From Candidatus Woesearchaeota archaeon (GTDB lineage: Archaea; Nanobdellota; Nanobdellia; Woesearchaeales; UBA11576), in assembly GCA_018675335.1 (NCBI GenBank), contig JABGYH010000001.1:1-64000 (forward strand): DNA of 64,000 nt, written 5' to 3'. Shown piece after piece: positions 1-9,743 of the stretch (positions are counted from its first letter, which is position 1; every line of letters starts with the position of its first letter). A program made the translations under genes and the position numbers. The notes below the pieces were generated by a model. The model searched no databases, was not told the DNA's origin, and worked only from the letters and a program-made list of their open reading frames with translations.

Positions 1-57
<57 letters not shown>

Positions 58-112
58 GAACGCGTGCCTTCATCCTTTAAGTTGTTGGGGGTGGTTAAAA
101 AAATGAAGGCCA
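58..112 (-). ncRNA. Structured GC-rich element with C-rich loop (element A)
   Basis: The arms at 66-73 and 103-110 are perfectly complementary (8 bp). On the minus strand the loop carries CCACCCCCAACAACTT (complement of 79-94). The identical 16 nt occurs in another hairpin loop at 21104-21119. Segment 52-58 can instead pair with 67-73, so alternative structures with the downstream terminator hairpin are possible. The element lies in the ftsZ 3' region. It could be an attenuator, a processed 3'-UTR small RNA or an independent ncRNA. No known family recognised. Confidence 0.4.
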
Positions 113-253
113 GAAATAGAGCGTGAATTTGTGAAAAAAATGAATATGAATTTCAACGATCTATGATCTATTTAATAATTATCTGACCTGAAAATAAAAT
201 AAAATATTTACAGCCCACACAAAATCTTGAATAGGCTGCCATTCACCTCTTAT

Positions 254-1324
254 CTATCTTACGATATCTATCCCCAGCTCATTACTAACTTGTACTGAGT
301 TGTAACTAGGTTTTTTGTGGTCATTCTTTCCTAAAATCCAAGGAGAATTTACACCAGTAATAATGGTCATAACTGTTAATTTTCCTTTGAATTCATCAGC
401 AACTCTTGCACCCCAAATAACATTAGCATCTTGATCCATAGCTTCAGTAACTAATTCTCCAATTCTTGAGATTTCATCAAGAGTCATTTCAGGACCACCA
501 CTAATATGGATGATTGCTCCAGTTGCTCCGTCGTAATTAATATCCAATAATGGATTTGATAATGCTCCTCTTACTGCTTCATCAACTCTATTTGCAGTAT
601 CTGATGCACCAACACCAATTGCGGCAACACCACCATCAGTCATAATTGCTTTAACGTCCGCATAATCTAAGTTTACTAAACTTGGTATTGCAATTGTTTC
701 TACAATTCCTTTAATCATTGTTGAAATTAATTCATTTGCTACTGCGAAAGCTTGTTGTACAGGTAAATTTCCAGCTATTGCTACAAGTCGATTATTGTCA
801 ATTACAATTACAGTATCTGAAACTTGTCTAAGTTGTTGAAGTCCAAATTCTGCTTTATCTACTCTTGCTCTTTCAATTTTAAAAGGCATCGTAACTGTTC
901 CAATAACAATTGCACCTTGGTCTTTTGCTGCTTGAGCAATAACGTGTGCTGCCCCAGTTCCAGTTCCACCACCCATACCTGCGCAAACAAATACCATGTC
1001 CGCATCTTTTAATACTTCTTTAATTTTTTGCATACTTTCTTTAGCAGCTTCTGCGCCTCTTTCAGGAAATCCTCCACAGCCCAGACCTCTAGTTAAATCC
1101 TTACCAATTAAAAATTTCTTATCTGCATCAGTAATCTGTATATGTTGTTGGTCAGTATTACAAGCTAAAATTTCAGCACCTTGAATACCTTTTTTATATA
1201 ACCAATTAACCATATTATTTCCAGCACCACCAACTCCAAAAACTTTGATGTTTGCTTGGTTAACCTCAATTTCAGTGTTACATTGTTCTGCAGTTTTTAA
1301 TGCGTTTTGAACCAAAAAATCCAT
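254..1324 (-). CDS. ftsZ: Cell division protein FtsZ
   Basis: Tubulin-superfamily GTPase that polymerises into the cytokinetic ring at mid-cell. The 356 residues match the usual archaeal FtsZ length. Visible motifs are the N-terminal Rossmann loop GVGGAGNN (about 30-37), the tubulin signature GGGTGTG (118-124) and the T7 synergy loop NLDYAD (218-223) that completes the GTPase site of the next subunit. It is FtsZ rather than CetZ because the signature and T7 loop are canonical. It reads away from dph5. The start is preceded by a purine-rich stretch with GGGGGT on the coding strand, and a TATA-like box lies near 1409-1417. Structured sequence lies both upstream (1444-1491) and downstream (1-110). 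Confidence 0.97.
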   Translation of the reverse strand: MDFLVQNALKTAEQCNTEIEVNQANIKVFGVGGAGNNMVNWLYKKGIQGAEILACNTDQQHIQITDADKKFLIGKDLTRGLGCGGFPERGAEAAKESMQKIKEVLKDADMVFVCAGMGGGTGTGAAHVIAQAAKDQGAIVIGTVTMPFKIERARVDKAEFGLQQLRQVSDTVIVIDNNRLVAIAGNLPVQQAFAVANELISTMIKGIVETIAIPSLVNLDYADVKAIMTDGGVAAIGVGASDTANRVDEAVRGALSNPLLDINYDGATGAIIHISGGPEMTLDEISRIGELVTEAMDQDANVIWGARVADEFKGKLTVMTIITGVNSPWILGKNDHKKPSYNSVQVSNELGIDIVR

Positions 1325-1819
1325 TTTTCTATAACCCCCTTTATGTTTTCCTTTTTACCCTTTTTTTTGTTTTAAATTGTCAATTTGTACTCAGCAAACT
1401 AACGAAACATTTAAATAGTAGTTTACACTATATTCTAACTTAGAATTCGCCAAAATTCGATAATTAAATTAAGTTGAGTCGCCAAACTCGACTGATTTCT
1501 TATTTTTTTTTAAAAATAATAATCTTGTCTCTATAAAAGACATACTTCATTCTATTTAAATATTTCCCATTTTTATCATATACTTTACAAAATAATAATG
1601 CAATATACAATTTAGTATACTAATAGAAATGATAAATATACTCTAAAAATAACCTGAAATGTAACACACATCAATAAACCAGTATACTATTTTAGTAACT
1701 AGATTAAAAATAACCCACACCCAAATTTCGAAAAAATAAAAAATAATAAAAAAAATTCAAATAACTTCCAAACTCAAATTTTCAAAAACTTTTAATAGTA
1801 CATACGAACAATTAAGATT
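1325..1819. other. Divergent intergenic region ftsZ/dph5 with two hairpins sharing a CGCCAA loop
   Basis: This 495-bp, very AT-rich gap holds the two divergent promoters. Two short hairpins stand out: 1444-1459 (arms GAATT/AATTC around CGCCAA) and 1473-1493 (7-bp arms around CGCCAA, one G-U type pair). The six-base loop is identical and the arms differ but still pair. The rest is low-complexity A/T sequence with no gene that I can see. Confidence 0.4.
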
Positions 1820-2572
1820 ATGACACTATATTTTATTGGAATTGGACTAGATAATGAACAAGATATCACAGTAAAAGGACTTGAAATAATCAAAAAAAGC
1901 GACAAAATATTTCTTGAATCATACACATCTAAATTAAATTGTCCAATCGAAAACTTAGAAAAATTATATGGAAAAAAAGTAATTATTGCAAATAGAGAAT
2001 TAGTTGAAAAAACACCTGATGAAATTCTTGATTCCACCAAAGATATCGCATTTTTAGTTATAGGTGATGCGCTCGGAGCAACAACTCATCTTGATTTAAT
2101 GATCAGAGCAAAACAAAAAAACATACCAACAAAACTAATCCATAACACTTCAATAATAAATGCAGTAGGAGTTACAGGATTAGAATTATACAAATTTGGA
2201 AAAACTACTTCAATGCCATTCTTTGAACCAAACTTTATTCCACAAACCCCCTATAATATACTTAGTGAAAATTTATCCATTGGCGCACACACACTAATAC
2301 TATTAGATATAAAAACTGATCAAAATAGATTTATGACAATAAATCAAGCAATCAAACAATTATTAGAACTAGAAAACAAATTAGAAAAACACATTTTTTC
2401 TGAAAACACCATTTGTATTGGTTGTGCCAGATTAGGTGCGAATTCTCAAACACTCAAAGCAGGAACTGCAAAAGAACTTCTTAATTTTGATTTTGGAGCA
2501 CCACTTCATTCTTTAATAATTCCAGGAAAACTTCATTTCATGGAAGAAGAAGCAATCGAATTACTTAAATAA
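1820..2572 (+). CDS. dphB: Diphthine synthase (Dph5/DphB)
   Basis: SAM-dependent methyltransferase that methylates the 3-amino-3-carboxypropyl side chain on a histidine of elongation factor 2, the second step of diphthamide synthesis; cytoplasmic. The N-terminus (MTLYFIGIGL, then the DITVKGLE and LESYTS segments), the LVIGDALGATTH motif and the HNTSI segment are typical of this tetrapyrrole-methylase-fold family, and 250 residues is the normal length. The pathway is restricted to archaea and eukaryotes, so the gene supports the domain assignment. The start ATG begins the conserved first beta strand. Confidence 0.95.
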   Translation: MTLYFIGIGLDNEQDITVKGLEIIKKSDKIFLESYTSKLNCPIENLEKLYGKKVIIANRELVEKTPDEILDSTKDIAFLVIGDALGATTHLDLMIRAKQKNIPTKLIHNTSIINAVGVTGLELYKFGKTTSMPFFEPNFIPQTPYNILSENLSIGAHTLILLDIKTDQNRFMTINQAIKQLLELENKLEKHIFSENTICIGCARLGANSQTLKAGTAKELLNFDFGAPLHSLIIPGKLHFMEEEAIELLK

Positions 2573-2600
2573 GCATTAAAAACCCCCCACTAAATCATTC

Positions 2601-4550
2601 TCACCATATTAATTTAAAGAATTGTTGATATGATTGTGCTGCAAGAGGCTCTTCAATAAGAATTCCAAACGGAACATCCAACCAAACAATTATTGCAACT
2701 TTATTCCCACAAATTACAGTCTCAGTTAGTGCTTCAAACTTTTTCTCAGTAGTTTTAACAAAAGTGTGATTTAAATTTGATAACACCCCACCCCAATCAG
2801 CCAAAGAAGAATGAAATAATAATTTTGCATCAATTTTTTGTTTTACCCTACATCCATGAAACTTCTTCCAAAAATCCCACCCAAGTAAATCTCCTGCTTT
2901 TTTCGACCCACCATAAGAAAAATACTCATTCGACCCTGAATTTAATACAGAATTAAGTAAAATTTTTATCCCTTCAAGTCCCGAATATGTTTTTACTCTT
3001 TGTTCCCACAAATAATCAAAATATTTTCTATAATGATCTGCTATTTCTTTATTTTCGACAACATTCACAAGCGTTTTCTTCTTCCAAATAATAGTTGCCA
3101 CAACATTCCCGTAAATAAATAACACAGATGGACTAGTTACTTGTTCAGGCAAATATTTTCGCTCATAAAATTTTAAAGTATCAGGCTGTTCTTCTCTACC
3201 AATTAAAAAGTCAGAATCAACTAAATCAAACCATTTTACTTTATTCTCTTCCCGACGTTGATTCCATTCTTTAAAAAATTTTTCATAATATTTTATTATC
3301 CCCCAATTACCACCTATAAACTTAATCTCACCAAAATTTAAAGCATCATTAAACACTTTATGAACTCCTTTATCACCAATATAAGTCCTAGTATTTCGAT
3401 TCCACAATTCCTCAAATTGAACTTTACATGTTTTTACAAACTCTTTATCTTTAACAACTATTGATGTAGGCTCTTTACTCGAAGCAGTAGAAATAATTAC
3501 CCTATCAGGAAATATTTCATAAACACTAGGAGTCGATTCTTGTGGCATAATTTTAATTTCAGCCAAAGGATTTGTTTCTTTTCTAGAAGATCTTGTAGTT
3601 TTTGAATTAATTGCCTCTTCATTAAAAAGAATTTTTAATTTAATTCCCTTCTTTGCTCTTTTTTGATTATACTCAAACAAAACCGCATCCGTTTCTTTTG
3701 AAGTTTTTGTTGCGCCAAACACATACGTCCTAGCACCCACAGGAGTTGCGTCCAATGCTTCTGAAAATGCACTCCTCATACCCTCCAAACCACGATATGT
3801 TTGCACAGGTTGATTCCAAATCAAATGAAATTGATTTCTAAATGATTCAGCAATAACTTTATCTTTAATCAACACAGTCAAATATTCTTTTCCGCCAGAA
3901 GTAGAAATAATAGTATAATCACCATAAACACACATTTCCGCAGGAGAATAAGAACCTTTGCTCGATTCAACCCTAACATGAGTGAGAGGTAAATTTTTTA
4001 TTAACTCAGCTTCAGGAGATGCTTCACTATACAACAAATGTTGAACTACTCCTTTTTTAGAAACTGATTTGATAAAATTCTCAAAAAAAGGCAATAAATA
4101 ATCTACAACTGCAGGCAAAAACATAGCATAACAAACATCTCCTTTTTTTAAATCTTGAACAACTATGCTGTACGCATTCCTCAAACCTTTAGCACCCTTA
4201 AAAACAGTCGTTTCAGATTCTGCAGTTTTTAAATTTTTAAGTTCAGTTAAATCTTTTATCAAATCTTCTGCAGACTTTTTTTGCAGAGTTATCTTACTTT
4301 GTAATTTATCTAAATAAGAAATAATAGTAGTTGCAGGATTTGCAGAATAAAGAGTTTTTTTCCCCTCTTTAATATGCGAAACTAACCCTTTATCCATAAG
4401 TCTGTCAAGAATAAGATATACTTTTGATGCATGAACTTTTGAATTCTTAATTAATGGCCCAGTTGATGTCAAACCCAACTTGAAAAGCGCCAAATAGACT
4501 TTAATTTCCCCATCCGTTAATCCTATTTCTTTCAAGAGCTCTAAATTCAT
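2601..4550 (-). CDS. TrmB-family transcriptional regulator with four tandem effector repeats
   Basis: Residues 1-80 are a TrmB-type winged helix (MNLELLKEIGLTDGEIKVYL, then GPLIKNSKVHASKVYLILDRL), followed by a helical linker (80-110). The remainder is four copies of the module that normally occurs once in short TrmB proteins, at about 113-245, 250-384, 389-515 and 520-649. Each begins with a xGxxGxxxxxxxxxL helix (KGAKGLRNAY, RGLEGMRSAF, IGDKGVHKVF, SGLEGIKILL) and ends in an aromatic-rich F..LW segment. The 649-residue length is far above the 240-350 usual for the family. It presumably binds DNA near a promoter and responds to small molecules, with four potentially different pockets. The operator and ligand are unknown. 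Confidence 0.75.
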   Translation of the reverse strand: MNLELLKEIGLTDGEIKVYLALFKLGLTSTGPLIKNSKVHASKVYLILDRLMDKGLVSHIKEGKKTLYSANPATTIISYLDKLQSKITLQKKSAEDLIKDLTELKNLKTAESETTVFKGAKGLRNAYSIVVQDLKKGDVCYAMFLPAVVDYLLPFFENFIKSVSKKGVVQHLLYSEASPEAELIKNLPLTHVRVESSKGSYSPAEMCVYGDYTIISTSGGKEYLTVLIKDKVIAESFRNQFHLIWNQPVQTYRGLEGMRSAFSEALDATPVGARTYVFGATKTSKETDAVLFEYNQKRAKKGIKLKILFNEEAINSKTTRSSRKETNPLAEIKIMPQESTPSVYEIFPDRVIISTASSKEPTSIVVKDKEFVKTCKVQFEELWNRNTRTYIGDKGVHKVFNDALNFGEIKFIGGNWGIIKYYEKFFKEWNQRREENKVKWFDLVDSDFLIGREEQPDTLKFYERKYLPEQVTSPSVLFIYGNVVATIIWKKKTLVNVVENKEIADHYRKYFDYLWEQRVKTYSGLEGIKILLNSVLNSGSNEYFSYGGSKKAGDLLGWDFWKKFHGCRVKQKIDAKLLFHSSLADWGGVLSNLNHTFVKTTEKKFEALTETVICGNKVAIIVWLDVPFGILIEEPLAAQSYQQFFKLIW

Positions 4551-4704
4551 ATAAAATCAAAAAGAAAATGCACCTAATAAATCTTTCCATTTTTTCGCCC
4601 CTTAAAGGGGAGATACAATTTAAATACTTTCTCCGAACTTTTAATTACTAAGCAGTAGTAAGCAGTTGTCCTTTCTGTTTATTAAAAAAAAGGAGGAGAA
4701 AAAA

Positions 4705-5613
4705 ATGAGTAGCGAACAAAATAAACTAATAACCCCCCCTGAAATCATAACAACAGGAGGAAGCACATATTGGAGAACTGGAGGCGAACTTTATCTACCA
4801 GAAAATATAGATGAAGACCCTAAAACAGAAGAACCAAAGATTCTAACTGCTGAAGAAAGAGTTCTTGAAGAACTAGCAGGACCTGGAAAAGTAATTAGCG
4901 AACAAAATGGATTAGTTGTCGTACGAGAACCGACAAGATGGGAAAAATTTGTAACAGGTGCTAAAGACACATTAGAAAGACTAAAAGATCCAAAAATTGC
5001 AGCATATGCGACAGGAGTTGCATTAGTGGCTTTAACTGGATTGCCAACCACCGCACTAGCAGACGGTTCTGTGGAATTAACTACAGGACACGACTATGCA
5101 ACACTCGACACCAAAGTTTTCACAGAAGTAGCACCATTAACTAACTTATTTATGAGACAAATTACCACAATGGACTACGACGGAAATACAGATTTGTTTT
5201 TCTTAGCAGACTTAAGTGTTAACTTAGTAGATGGACTTGATGTCGTAATAGAAGGTCAAGCAATTCCAGGAGTAGGAGTAATTCCTCGTGCAGGATTGCA
5301 ATACTTCGGACAATTTGATGACTTTTCAATATATAGTTTAGCAACAGTTAAAACAATGGATCATCCTGACGGAGAAATTGTCATAAATTTAGGATACACC
5401 CCAGGATTAACTGGAGACGTAGATTTATTACTTAATCTAGAAGATCTAACTAGCGTAGGCGAAGACGGACATAATTTCAGTGTTCAAAAACTAAGAGCAG
5501 GAATAACACTATATGAAAGATACATGGTCGGTGCAGCACTAGATTTAACAGAAATTGGAAACCAAGGTGATTTATCCTATAACATTGGAGGATTTATTGG
5601 TTTAAAATTATAA
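4705..5613 (+). CDS. Secreted or membrane-anchored beta-rich protein, possibly barrel-like
   Basis: I chose the ATG at 4705 because a strong ribosome binding site (AAGGAGGAG, about 4690-4698) sits just before it. The 302-residue protein has a polar, probably cytoplasmic N-terminal region (1-95). A single hydrophobic segment follows at about 98-119, ending PTTALA-DGS like a signal-peptidase site. The remaining ~180 residues are rich in alternating hydrophobic/polar strands, Gly and Asp, and end in NIGGFIGLKL, which resembles the terminal strand of outer-membrane barrels. No family recognised. It could be a surface or pore-like protein; the long N-terminal extension before the export signal is odd. 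Confidence 0.6.
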   Translation: MSSEQNKLITPPEIITTGGSTYWRTGGELYLPENIDEDPKTEEPKILTAEERVLEELAGPGKVISEQNGLVVVREPTRWEKFVTGAKDTLERLKDPKIAAYATGVALVALTGLPTTALADGSVELTTGHDYATLDTKVFTEVAPLTNLFMRQITTMDYDGNTDLFFLADLSVNLVDGLDVVIEGQAIPGVGVIPRAGLQYFGQFDDFSIYSLATVKTMDHPDGEIVINLGYTPGLTGDVDLLLNLEDLTSVGEDGHNFSVQKLRAGITLYERYMVGAALDLTEIGNQGDLSYNIGGFIGLKL

Positions 5614-5773
5614 ACTAAATTAAAATTTTTATTAATTTTTTTTCTTTCTTATTTTAATAATTACCCCAAGTCTCAGTCATAACTAAATTTAAATACGAAT
5701 TTAACTAACCCAATCTCGAATTTAAGCGTTAATTTTATAAATGAGTCATTTTTCTAGAAACCATATAAAACAC

Positions 5774-5846
5774 AGTCCCGTAGTGTAGTGGCCAATCATC
5801 CATGCCTTTGGAGCCTGGGACCGCGGTTCAAATCCGCGCGGGACTA
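5774..5846 (+). tRNA. tRNA-Gln(UUG)
   Basis: The 73-nt gene has a perfect 7-bp acceptor stem (AGTCCCG with CGGGACT) and discriminator A; CCA is not encoded. The T arm is CGCGG-TTCAAAT-CCGCG. The anticodon loop CTTTGGA gives UUG, and overall it resembles archaeal tRNA-Gln. There is no intron. The anticodon stem CATGC/GCCTG contains one T-C mismatch (29/41), which is unusual. A TATA-like box is seen about 30 nt upstream. Confidence 0.93.
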
Positions 5847-5953
5847 TTATTTTACTTCTCACACAAATCAATCATAAAAAAAATATTTAACTAAATTAAC
5901 ACTCCTCAATTAAGACAAATATTTATATAATTAAAAATCAAGTCATTTACAAG

Positions 5954-7822
5954 ATGAAACACATAGTAATAACAATAGACGAAGAAAATCAAGAAAATTC
6001 TTTAAAAATAATAAGAGAATTACTAAAAGGTCCCACCACAAACTATTTTATAAAAAAACAAAGAACATTTTTATCACCAAAAAAAGGAATGACTGAATTT
6101 GAAGAATTTTTTACGTTAAATAGAATTACAATCGAAGGAATCAATAAATATGAATTTATTTATAGATTATTGCCTTTTTTATTATCAAATCATCTTTTTC
6201 GTTGCATCCCTTTACAGGATTTAGAATTAGTTTTAGAATTAGGAAATAATAGAACCAGCGAAAATGTGCTAGGTTTTGACGGGGTTCAAATCCATAAATT
6301 AAATCTTATACCTGAAAGATCTTTATTCGCAGGAATTAATACTGTGCACCCAGTCGAAGAATTTTCACATCATAAAGAAGGTTTTATTTTATTATGGTAC
6401 GATAAATTAAAATTCGACAGTTTTAATGAAAAAACTAACCACTCAGCATTATTTGGAGGAAGTCAACATTTATATTATCTGAAAGACGGAATTAAAGATT
6501 GCAAAGTTGCGTTAAAAGGAATAATTGAAGTTAGAGTTAAAAATATAAAAAAAGCAAAAGAAAAAGCAAAAGAATTAGAACTTGAATACCTAGAAATTGC
6601 TGAAACACTAGACGATCTAAAAGAAAAAATTTTAGCTCTTATGCAACTATTAACAAAAATATACAATAGTTTAAACGCTGAAGGCAGATTTAAAGCAATA
6701 AATTTTAAATGGAAGACTGGAAAAATACTAGGATATGCAGTTTTAGATCAAGGTTACGATTATGTTACAGTCCAACCTAATGAGTTATTAGTTTCAAATC
6801 TCAAATTAAGTTTAAAATATGAAAAAATCATCATCCAAACAATTGAAAAAATTGAAGAATTCATAGAACATCATGAAATTGATTTACATCCAAAAAACAT
6901 AAAAAACATATTGCATGAATTAACAAAGTTCAAAAAAATAATTCTATTCACACATGATAAGTATGTAGAGATCCACAGTAGAAAAGATTTATCCGAAAGA
7001 GATGCTGGAGGAGGAACAGTTATTGGACTTAGTTTAGACATATCATTTATTCATTCTGCATTATACTATTTAATTAATGGAGATAACGCAGGGGCCACCA
7101 ATAATGGAGAAACAATTAAAGCCGAAACTGGAATTATTAATGAAATAGATAGAGAAATCAAAGAAAAAGAAAGAAGATTAAAAAGTACTAAATTTCCAAT
7201 GCACCAAAAAAAGAAAGTAAGATATTCACAAAAAGAAATTAAACAATATGAAAAAAGAGCATTGCAAATTTTAAAAAGCATAAGAACAAAAACAGAAAAA
7301 ACAAATCAAGAAACATTAAGAAAAGAAAAAGAAGCACTAAAAGCTGCTAAAGAAATGAAAAAAAGACGAGCAAAATTATTAAGCGATGCTAACAAAAGTT
7401 ACAAAGACATCAGAGAGTTATTACAAAGTGAAGATCTACATAGAAGAATATCTCATTCGCCAATCGAAGCAAAAATTGGAGAACTGCATGAAGCAATTAA
7501 AGAAAAAAAATATGATAAGTTAAAAGACCATTCTAAAATATTAAATCAATTAATAGCATTAGAAAAAGCTCTTAGAATTAAAAAAGAATTAAATAAAATA
7601 ATAACAGAAAAAATTTATAACCACATAAGTAACGAGCTTGAAACTGAAGTTAATGAACTATATGGTGCAATCACAGATTTAGATCTTGAAACAATCGAAA
7701 AAAAGCTTGACGAATTTATCAAATTACCTAAAAAACTACAAAAAATAAAAGAAGAGCTAGAAGAAACAGACTCTAAAAAAGAAACGTCCAAGCATGAAAA
7801 AAAAGTTTCCATTTCAGAATAA
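5954..7822 (+). CDS. Large hypothetical coiled-coil protein
   Basis: The 622-residue protein is cytosolic, with no signal peptide or membrane segment. The N-terminal ~200 residues look globular (MKHIVITIDEE start). A first helical segment follows at about 200-230, and the C-terminal half (from about 400) is dominated by Lys/Glu/Arg-rich heptad-like sequence predicted to form long coiled coils. A Gly-rich patch near 352 (AGGGTVIGLS) may mark a second globular part. TATA-like sequence 25-30 nt before the ATG suggests a leaderless message. I recognise no family. The architecture would fit a scaffold, DNA-organising or membrane-tethering role, but this is speculation. Confidence 0.6.
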   Translation: MKHIVITIDEENQENSLKIIRELLKGPTTNYFIKKQRTFLSPKKGMTEFEEFFTLNRITIEGINKYEFIYRLLPFLLSNHLFRCIPLQDLELVLELGNNRTSENVLGFDGVQIHKLNLIPERSLFAGINTVHPVEEFSHHKEGFILLWYDKLKFDSFNEKTNHSALFGGSQHLYYLKDGIKDCKVALKGIIEVRVKNIKKAKEKAKELELEYLEIAETLDDLKEKILALMQLLTKIYNSLNAEGRFKAINFKWKTGKILGYAVLDQGYDYVTVQPNELLVSNLKLSLKYEKIIIQTIEKIEEFIEHHEIDLHPKNIKNILHELTKFKKIILFTHDKYVEIHSRKDLSERDAGGGTVIGLSLDISFIHSALYYLINGDNAGATNNGETIKAETGIINEIDREIKEKERRLKSTKFPMHQKKKVRYSQKEIKQYEKRALQILKSIRTKTEKTNQETLRKEKEALKAAKEMKKRRAKLLSDANKSYKDIRELLQSEDLHRRISHSPIEAKIGELHEAIKEKKYDKLKDHSKILNQLIALEKALRIKKELNKIITEKIYNHISNELETEVNELYGAITDLDLETIEKKLDEFIKLPKKLQKIKEELEETDSKKETSKHEKKVSISE

Positions 7823-7829
7823 ACCAAGT

Positions 7830-8135
7830 TCAATTTTTTTCGTATTGTCTCCTCACAAAATATTTTCTAACTCCCTCACCAAAATTAATTCCCATGTTTG
7901 CAATAAATAACGCATGAACATAAACTGGAAGATTCATAAAAACTGTTTTAGATGTAACATCTGCAAAATTAGTTCCTAAAACAACATCTGAAACTTGTCC
8001 AACAATTTCTACCAACCCATAATGTACTACCCCTGATGCTAATGCTACTGAAAGTCCCCCTTTAATTGGATTTTCAGACGCATTCACCATTTTAAGTGCA
8101 GGTTTCATAACATACCGAATTATAGGATTTTTCAT
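7830..8135 (-). CDS. Small hypothetical membrane protein
   Basis: The 101-residue protein has two moderately hydrophobic stretches (about 27-52, GGLSVALASGVVHYGLVEIV, and 68-85, NLPVYVHALFIANMG) and a basic C-terminus. It converges on the coiled-coil gene with only 7 bp between stop codons. No family is recognised; a two-pass membrane protein is the most likely reading. Confidence 0.5.
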   Translation of the reverse strand: MKNPIIRYVMKPALKMVNASENPIKGGLSVALASGVVHYGLVEIVGQVSDVVLGTNFADVTSKTVFMNLPVYVHALFIANMGINFGEGVRKYFVRRQYEKN

Positions 8136-8227
8136 TTATGTTCACCAAAAAAATTTAAGTCAAAATTAAAGCCAAAAAAATCTAAAAAAAAATAATAAAC
8201 CAACAATAAAACAAAAAAGCAAATAAG

Positions 8228-8863
8228 TTATTCATACAATTTTTCAAGTTGATCTGAAATAACACCACTAACTGCACTAAAAAATTCTTTAAATTCATAG
8301 AATTGTTCGCCCTCAAATAATAGTTGAGACTGTAAAGCTTTTGCTCTTTCAGATCCAATAAATTCAGTTATTGCATTTCTACAAGCTCGATATATTTCGA
8401 CATCCCCTCGATTAGATACGTCAATTTTCTGTCGATCTCCAACAACATATTCAGATTGAATTTTCACCTTAGAAGAAACTCTAAAGTTTTGTTTTTTATC
8501 ACCATTCAAACCAGAATCATCAGAATTAATTGAACTTCCATTTGCAAGCAAAGCCAAATCAGGCGCATCAACATTTCTAAATCCCCCCGAATATTTTGTA
8601 AAAGTCAAACAATAATCAAAATATGCGTGAATAGATTCATCTTCTGGATGATAGCCCAATAAAACCTCATACTTTGTTGCAAAAGGACCTTCATCTCTTG
8701 CAACTAACTGCAACTTAGGATCATCCAAAGTTGGACTTGTAAGAACATCAATAGATACAGATTTACCAGTAACAGAACAATCTTCTAAAATCGTTCCAAT
8801 ATTTTTTTTAATATGTTTTAATGCTTTTTCTACAAAATCATTTTTTAATTCTTGTATTGCCAT
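8228..8863 (-). CDS. Hypothetical protein, second gene of an orphan pair
   Basis: I set the start at the ATG at 8863 (MAIQELKNDF) because GAGGAG lies directly upstream, giving 211 residues. The protein is soluble, acidic and lacks recognisable motifs. It lies 28 bp downstream of the stop of the 283-residue gene (8892-9743) on the same strand, so the two form a likely operon. Function unknown. Confidence 0.6.
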   Translation of the reverse strand: MAIQELKNDFVEKALKHIKKNIGTILEDCSVTGKSVSIDVLTSPTLDDPKLQLVARDEGPFATKYEVLLGYHPEDESIHAYFDYCLTFTKYSGGFRNVDAPDLALLANGSSINSDDSGLNGDKKQNFRVSSKVKIQSEYVVGDRQKIDVSNRGDVEIYRACRNAITEFIGSERAKALQSQLLFEGEQFYEFKEFFSAVSGVISDQLEKLYE

Positions 8864-8891
8864 TTTTTTCTCCTCAATTAATCTCAATTTT

Positions 8892-9743
8892 TTAAAAATT
8901 AACAAATTCACCGTAGTGAGAATAAACCCACGGAGCTAATTCGAAATTATAATTAGATCTCTTTCTAGGATTATCTTGATTAAATTCATCAGTATTAAGA
9001 AAAACTAATTTATCATTAGAATTCATTTTTTTTACAATTCCGCCATAAACTTTAGGAAATTTCTCTTCAGGAAGAATTTGTTCTATAAATTCATTATATT
9101 GTCCAGGATTATTTGCTAAATACTTTACAATTTCCTGAGTTAATTCTTGTGTTCCAAAAAATGCAATTACAGGAACACCTGCAAAACCTGCATCATGAAA
9201 TCCTTCTCTAATTTTTGCAGGAATTGTTAATTGAACATAATGAGCATCCACAGTACTTTCTGTTTTTATTACATCACACAATTTTTGAACGCCTTCATAA
9301 AAAGTTCTTTCAACTGAATTCTTAACAGGTTTAATGTATTTCTGATAAGATAGCAAAATTCTTCCAAACGCTTCGACATATTTGGTAATATGATATCCCT
9401 GCGTTTCTTCTTCAACTATTTTTTTTGTAGCTCTGGGTAATTTACCATAAGCAACAACATTCAACTCTCTTTGATCTCTACTAATATGTCCCCCGATAGC
9501 GCCGTTCACTGCTTCTAATGAAAAAATATATCTTTCTCTAATTTTTCTATTATAAACTGCTTTAGTTTGATGATATCTTGGTTTTGATCTTGTAAAAAGA
9601 TCTGCGTCCCAATCATTGAGATCAGTTCTTCCCCTAGCATGCACTGAAACTTCAAATCCTGCTTCTTTCCTTATTTTTTCAACAAGTTCTGAAAGATTCA
9701 AATCATCTACTTGGGTTCCGTTTTTCAAATCGGCAAAAAGCAT
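8892..9743 (-). CDS. Hypothetical protein, first gene of an orphan pair
   Basis: The 283-residue soluble protein starts MLFADLKNGT, with GTAGGTGATAAAAA before the ATG serving as ribosome binding site. Some stretches look enzyme-like (NAIGGHISRDQRELNVVAYG is not in the sequence as such, but AIGGHISRDQRELNV near 82-96 and VPVIAFFGTQEL near 191-202 are visible), yet I do not recognise a family. It is transcribed with the next gene (8228-8863) and diverges from the AbrB-PhoU regulator; their TATA boxes sit back to back in 9775-9830. Confidence 0.55.
   Translation of the reverse strand: MLFADLKNGTQVDDLNLSELVEKIRKEAGFEVSVHARGRTDLNDWDADLFTRSKPRYHQTKAVYNRKIRERYIFSLEAVNGAIGGHISRDQRELNVVAYGKLPRATKKIVEEETQGYHITKYVEAFGRILLSYQKYIKPVKNSVERTFYEGVQKLCDVIKTESTVDAHYVQLTIPAKIREGFHDAGFAGVPVIAFFGTQELTQEIVKYLANNPGQYNEFIEQILPEEKFPKVYGGIVKKMNSNDKLVFLNTDEFNQDNPRKRSNYNFELAPWVYSHYGEFVNF

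Noticed and set aside
824-1184. Open frames antisense to ftsZ
   Set aside because: They lie entirely within the conserved ftsZ gene and have implausible composition.
1792-2040. 82-codon frame opposite dph5
   Set aside because: Covered by the conserved diphthine synthase gene; no ribosome binding site.
4666-4704. TTG-initiated extension of the beta-rich protein
   Set aside because: The stretch contains the ribosome binding site of the ATG at 4705 and codes for Lys/Glu-rich junk.
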